In this document: in pieces, positions 49,695 through 64,000 of the stretch
Layout of the letters: the number at the start of each line of letters is the position of its first letter
Numbering within the stretch: the first letter of the stretch is position 1
From: Antennarius striatus
Taxonomy: Eukaryota > Chordata > Actinopteri > Lophiiformes > Antennariidae
DNA: 64,000 bases
Direction of reading: 5' to 3'
Assembly: GCF_040054535.1 (NCBI RefSeq)
Contig: NC_090787.1
Span: forward strand, 16,444,001 to 16,508,000
Program-made: the position numbers and the translations under genes
Notes under the pieces: generated by a model
Database searches by the model: none
What the model was told of the DNA's origin: nothing
Seen by the model: the letters and a program-made list of their open reading frames with translations, nothing else

Positions 49695-50207
49695 TTTAAA
49701 AGGTTTTCTATTCTTATTTTTACTTGGTTTCTTCTTTTGTTGAAATTTTCTCAACAGCATAGATATTTTGATGGGTATAGTGTGGCCTAATTAATACTCA
49801 TGAGTCCAGTAATAAGAGCTTAATAACATCAGAACCTTCTGACTGGCTGGAGCACAAAGGCCCAGACTGAACCCTGATGATATTAGATTATACCATACTG
49901 TATTTTATGTGTTTGGTTTATAATAGACATCTAAAGAATTTTTGTTTTTTTTACATATATATAAAAAAATCATCTATATATATAAATGAAAAACAATTTG
50001 ATAGTTGTCTATCGATATATATATTTTTTTTTTTTTTTTTAATTAATTTTTTTCATTTTTGACGTCCGTTCCCGATAGCAAAGGCAAAACTGCAAGTCAT
50101 TGTTTTAACTGGATTCCTATGACAGTGCAAGAACTCGTCCTGTCGGCTGGAGCTTTTTGGGTTCGGGTCTTTTCGGGCTCGTTTCGATTGATTCGGTTTC
50201 TTGTTTC

Positions 50208-50217
50208 TCTCGCGAGA
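50208..50217 (+). promoter_or_regulatory. TCTCGCGAGA CGCG element (BANP-type), likely nxpe3 promoter
   Basis: This perfect palindrome TCTCGCGAGA lies in a GC/CpG-rich block (about 50150-50500) between cep97 and nxpe3, 1.4 kb before the nxpe3 start. This sequence is the known binding site of BANP in CpG-island promoters. The block therefore probably holds the nxpe3 transcription start and 5'UTR exon. Confidence 0.5.
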
Positions 50218-50231
50218 TCGTACGACAGTGA

Positions 50232-50245
50232 CCAGCAGGGGGCGC
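50232..50245 (+). promoter_or_regulatory. CTCF-like site, plus orientation
   Basis: CCAGCAGGGGGCGC matches the CTCF core (CCASYAGRKGGCGC) at every position. It lies 14 bp after the CGCG element in the cep97-nxpe3 gap. Confidence 0.5.
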
Positions 50246-51655
50246 AGCGGGTCACTCGTTCACAGACCCCACCCCCACCCCACGCCCCCCAGCATCCCCA
50301 CCTCCCGTCATGAGAAGTGGGAAGGCTCCTTATCTGTGGACTACACCATCTGGGCCGCGTCCGATAGCGATGCACTCTGCTGCGAACCGCCGGACGCGTC
50401 GCCTCCTCCCCCGGTTCGATGTCTTCTCCTGTCAATGGAAGCTGATCGAGACGATCGATCCCTGAAAGGCTTGCAGCGCCGGTGTTTCCTTATTTAACAG
50501 GGGGACGTGTGGAGGAATCTCCATCCTGCGTCTCTTTGTCGGCTCTCCTGATGTCAGGAATGATTCCAAACTGAAGAGGAGCGTCGATGGTGTCGTAGGG
50601 AAATATCTGATATTAAATGTCTTTATTTAAATCAGGAGGAAACAAACAGTAAGTCATTATTACAACCGTTATTACAGAATAATTATTTATGAATTAAGCT
50701 TGAGCTGCAACAATTAGAGGAATAATCCACAAGAAATTATTTATTTATGGTGGATCTATTTATATTCTTTTGGGGTTTTTTTAGCAAGCGTGTCAACAAA
50801 TTCCTTGTTCCAGGGTGGGAAAATGTGATAAATAATTAAATATAAGATATAATAATGAATTCATTCTTTGTAGAAATAATTGTCAGATTAATGTGAGTTG
50901 ACTGGAAACTTAAGACTAGACATTCCTAAGAGAATCCACATCTCTACTCTCAAACAATCAGAAAATACTTTTACTGCTATTAAAAATAAAATCTCTGTAA
51001 ACTGTCCATCACAGATGTGGTAGAGTTCAGTTTTAATGCCTGGAGTGTTGTTTTGATTGGCTTTAAAAGTGGAAAAAATTATTCAGAATCCACATCAAGG
51101 TCTGGAACCAGTCGAACAAGTCACATATAATATGTGTACAGATAGAACAGACAACACAGTGCGAAGTAAAACCAGACCAATCGCATAACTCCTCTAAATT
51201 CTACTAGCAGAGGTAACAAAATAAGCAATAAAATTAAATAAATGAAATATCTAACATACAAAAACATACTATAGAAGGCCTTGAATAAGTATGATGATTT
51301 CATTATGTAATAATAATAGGCAATAAAACAATTAACATAAAACACAACTACTATTATAATGTATGACATTTTTTGTTAATGCATATCAAGCCATGAAATG
51401 CTTTTTCTCCAGAGACCATGAACTTGTACGCATCATTTCCTCTCATAGAAAAGACCGAAACGAGACTTTCCCTGTCAATTTTCTCCACTTTTCATGTGAC
51501 TTTCACGTGTTACTTTGTAGTTTTCTGTTTGTTCGTCCTTGTGACTGTGTTCTTTTGTATGCATCAGGCCCCGAGGATGAAATGATGCCATCATCACCGC
51601 GGTGACAGCACAGAGTGAAACAGGGCCTGATCATGGGCGACAGAAGGAGGTCACA

Positions 51656-54666
<3,011 letters not shown>

Positions 54667-57600
54667 CAAAAAAAAAGAAAAAAAATGAAAAAAGAATGAT
54701 ACTGTTATTGAAGGAAACTCAGTTTTTATTCTTAATTGAAGGGTTCTCCTTTCTGACACCCTTTAAAAACATTCTTTTCTGCAAGATTTTGACCTCAAAT
54801 ACTGTTTTATGTTTTTTTTTTGTCTGTTACTTTGAATTCTGAATCCTGCAAAACAAGTTTTATTCTGATAAGCCAAAGATCTTGGCATAATAATTTTTAC
54901 TGCTAGTCAGTTTGTTACCAAAATGTTTTGTGTGTGTATATAATACATGCAGTATTTTCTGGAGTTCTTTCACAGTGTACTTCATTTCTACCAGTATTTT
55001 TTTTTATTTCACAAGTGTTTCGGATTCTGAATCCTTCCAAAGCTAATTGATATTAAAGTTTGTTCTTTGTTGCAACAGATTAACCCCACATGGACAAGTG
55101 AAATACAGCTTTCTTAAAATATTACACAGCTACACGGCATTGTTGTTGAGTTTGTACACGTGTCAAGTCTCGATTAAAGAATCAAGGGGACTAAGAACAG
55201 AATTTTATTTACAGTTTTGTTCAGCTGGTTTGTCTTTGTGTCATTAACTAATGGTGATCTAGATTTAGTCAATGACAAAACAAGGAGATTTCCCCCTGAA
55301 CATAAAAGATGTAATTTACCCAACGTTTGAGACAACCATTAACGGTGAGTTTTTAGGAGAACGTTTTGTGAAATTTTATTCTAGTCTCTACCAGAAAATT
55401 CAGAAGGAGAATTCCAGGTCATGAGTCTGTGAGCTGACATAAGATAAACTGGGTCTGTGCTCGTATCCTGGTGTGCACGTGTGGAGATGTGTGTGTGTGA
55501 AAACCAGGTGTTTCCTGTTATGGAACTCACTTCCCATGACCCAGAGTACAGTTTTAGGTGACCCAGAGGTCACTAGAAAACAACCTTGAAAGCAGATTGA
55601 CTTCAAATAGAATCATATTTTAACATGTAGTTTTACCACATACAGTACATGTACTGTATGCAGGTACTGTATCCTGACTTGTGAGGTCTGTTTTTACTTT
55701 TTGTTCTACATTGATGTTTGGCTGCTGATCACTATATTCAGACAAGCCTCTCAGCTTTTCAGATGCCTGCTTTAAAATCTACACTAATCACGTCATATAT
55801 TTTCATATTTTCAGTAGTGTGTGGATTTGAGGTTTGACCTTTAAAGTCATTTCCAATTGTAGCTCCTCTCCACAAACATCTAATGAAGAATTCTAAATAT
55901 GGATTTAATTTTTGTTTGTGATTTTAACAGTTTGATGTGATCAAACACTATATTGTTCAAATGTTCACCAAAGGAAACTAAAATCTGCTTTTCTCTCTAA
56001 TCATGTTGTTTCTAACTGTAGGATGACTGTAAACTAAGCAGTAAAAGGAGCTTTGGAGCATCTTTCTATATATATAAATAAGCACATGATATTTATATCG
56101 CCATGATTCTCATTAGGCTTGAATCAGGATCAGAGGCTGGTGGGTTTTTAAATTATTTTTTTACTTGTCAAGCCTTACATTGAACTGATCGATCTTAAGT
56201 TAAAATTTACTTTCATTTTTTCTGTAAACAGGTAACAATTTATGCGTTTTCTCAAAAGAAACCTGACTAACAGTTACACTCGAAATAAACTGTATTCTCA
56301 GTCCGAACATGTTAGAAAAAAAGAGACAGTTGATTCTCTAGATGCACCAGAGGAATCTAAGTTATCAAATGATGAGTTTCCATCTTGAGTCGTCATCATG
56401 TTGTCATGAGAGGAATTCAAACAGTCTGAAACATAATGAACACCAGACAGATATCATCAGTTTCATCAGATCAATAGTAGTTTTATAGTTATTCCAGCCT
56501 GAATCAGAACAGTAATAGTTATAATTTGATCATTATTACTTTATCACGCAATAAAATTTCCCATGATTTCCCATGAGATATTCTGAATCATAGGATCTGG
56601 ACTATTCCTTGTATCCTGATCAGACTGTTCAGACTCCAGGCATTAAGCACAAAGTTTGAAGTAAAAGTCCTGCAATGGACAATGAGTCTTTTAAAAAACT
56701 TTCTGGAAACTTCAAGATTTAACAGAATGCTCTATGGGACATATCCCACCCGTCTAAAGACGTAAAGAAAATTCTGTCTTAACATTTTAGGAATCGGTAA
56801 CATACAGGCACTATCAATAATATTACCTCCTATGTAGAGATAACTAATGCGATAAAAAGTGCGTGACCATTTTGTTCTCAGATAAATCACAAACACACCT
56901 CTGTTCATGTCTGCCCTGGTGTGTGCGGTGAAGTTTTGTGATAAATAGTGTAAAAATCCCTCGAGAGACGGAACAGAACATGTTCATAATAGCTGCTTTG
57001 TCCTCTCATGCCGAACGGGACGTCCCCCAACAGCCCACCTAACACATGATGATACTGGAGAGGTTCAGTTCTACAGCACCAATGAGTTCAGGATGAAAAG
57101 TGATCACATGAGAAGATCAAATTGAAAATTCAAATCAGTCGTTTTATCAATTATTTTATTTAAAAAGTTTCTTGTTCCCTTTGAAAACTTGAACTCGGTA
57201 CTAAATCTCACAAAGCCTCATGCTCTCCAGGAATAAAAGATACATTTCACCAGGAAGTTTGGCAAAAAACGCAACAACAAGCAGAGCAACACACACTAAA
57301 GGACATCACACACATTGAATACAAAATTAACCTGACGGTGACATTAAATCCCCGACAACCCCTCCTGGAGTCTCTTCAGTCCTGCCTACAGGCTGAAGGG
57401 AGTGTATAAAATCAGCAGCTACAGAAGTGGCTTCTCCAACAGCTTTGCCAGCCACCAAATATAACTCATAATGTGGAGCGATGATACCCTGAGGCCACGC
57501 AAAAAGAGGCACTGAGAGCTCCTGTCATTTTTTTTTTTTCCTTTTAAAGCTTCAAAATGAGTCCTCTTGTGTGCACCAATAAAAGACAGCTTTGTTAGTT

Positions 57601-58016
57601 GCGCTGTGAGCTGCTTTGTTTTTCATAGAGCAGCTCAAATGGATCTCTGCTAGAGCAGCACGCTGAGGATGTGGACAGTGGAGTGTAGTCTAAAATCAAA
57701 ATGTCATGCAGCATGTGCTTCTGATATCTGATATGATGTTGGTGAGCAGCTAAAAAATATTTAAATGAATTTATCAAACATACACTGATAACACTAATAC
57801 ATGATACAGCATCAAATAGAGGGAAAGAAACAGACATTTTAACACCCAAGAGGTCACTGAGAAAAGTAGAGAATACACTGTTTGGCATCTAATGTAAATC
57901 TAAATGGTAGAGCCCTCCGTCCGGCTGAAGGAGGCAGCGGCTCACAATTACTAAAGAAAGAGAAATGAAGAAGGAAGCTAAAGGGCCATAATCACGGGCA
58001 GCATGGGGGGTCAGAA
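54667..58016. other. Convergent 3' region of nxpe3 and me3
   Basis: 3.35 kb of AT-rich DNA with no recognised exon. A 61-codon minus-strand open frame (57512-57327) lies in the probable me3 3'UTR; I do not recognise it. Confidence 0.6.
57155..57160 (-). terminator. me3: me3 poly(A) signal (candidate)
   Basis: Minus-strand AATAAA lies about 860 nt past the me3 stop. Confidence 0.4.
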
Positions 58017-63639
<5,623 letters not shown>

Positions 63640-64000
63640 CTACAGAATGGAGGAGGAGTGGTTACACAACAGGGTGGGGTTCAGGAACCCAAAAGAAATC
63701 CCAAAATCCAAACCACTATGACTCATGCGTTAGTCATCGCAGTATGAGGCTACCTCTGACTCATGACATCCAAACTCGGTTTGTTTATGAATCGGTTGCA
63801 TTTTTACCACTTTTTGGTAACTTAGAGGAGTGAAAACATGAGGTCGAACTTTTATTTTTGGAGAGCAGTCCCCTGTCTCCTGGTTAGGGTTTGTTCTTCT
63901 CATTTGTCTCTGCATTAGCAGGTTTCTACAAGAGACACTGGTGGATAGTGTGAGGTTTATTTATGGCGTCCAATAGTGGGGAACTCACACCCTTAGCCCA
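63640..64000. other. me3: me3 upstream intron (incomplete)
   Basis: The intron ends with a good acceptor (tctgtag) before 63639 and continues off the right edge. No leader exon is visible inside the window. Confidence 0.7.

Larger units (their letters stand above)
49282..51655. other. cep97-nxpe3 interval
   Basis: The cep97 3'UTR and AT-rich spacer come first, then the CpG-rich island (50150-50500) with CGCG and CTCF-like motifs. AT-rich DNA follows up to a likely acceptor (gcatcag, about 51562-51568) for the exon that holds the nxpe3 start. Confidence 0.6.

Overview
The window is nuclear DNA of a ray-finned (teleost) fish. All eight genes are split by GT-AG introns, many introns are only 70-200 bp, dinucleotide (CA/GT) microsatellites are everywhere, and small non-autonomous DNA transposons plus one tRNA-derived SINE lie between exons. 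The reconstructed proteins are full-length vertebrate orthologues by recognition. I cannot name the species from the sequence alone.

Layout, left to right: otc (+, 998-3711, ornithine transcarbamylase); a 2.6-kb gap with two CTCF-like motifs; gpr161 (+, CDS 7698-11923, ciliary orphan GPCR); dcaf6 (-, 33607-14426, CUL4 substrate receptor, 18 coding exons over 19 kb, with transposon remains in its introns); a 2.2-kb divergent interval carrying a SINE and a LINE fragment; mpc2 (+, 35829-39250, mitochondrial pyruvate carrier subunit); rpl24 (-, 44181-40413); a compact 573-bp bidirectional promoter; cep97 (+, 44755-49281); a GC-rich island with CGCG and CTCF-like motifs; nxpe3 (+, 51656-54666); and me3 (-, 63639-58017, NADP malic enzyme, whose first coding exon lies beyond the right edge). 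For each gene the exon phases were followed base by base and sum to an open frame of expected length. No RNA gene apart from the tRNA-like SINE head, no CRISPR, no retrovirus-like element and no prokaryotic-style system was found.

Functionally the genes are independent housekeeping or signalling genes. otc, mpc2 and me3 act in mitochondria (urea cycle, pyruvate import, malate to pyruvate), and gpr161 and cep97 both act in primary-cilium biology. mpc2-dcaf6-gpr161 corresponds to a human 1q24 block and rpl24-cep97-nxpe3 to a human 3q12 block. The two blocks meet here tail to tail between mpc2 and rpl24, flanked by otc (human X) and me3 (human 11q).

I see no undescribed multi-gene system. The best second-look items are regulatory or splicing features: a cluster of CRE sites around otc, an optimal CTCF core, a long GT tract where the cep97 intron-8 polypyrimidine tract should be, a possible extra in-frame dcaf6 exon, overlapping upstream ORFs in gpr161 and nxpe3, and two or more copies of several repeat families.
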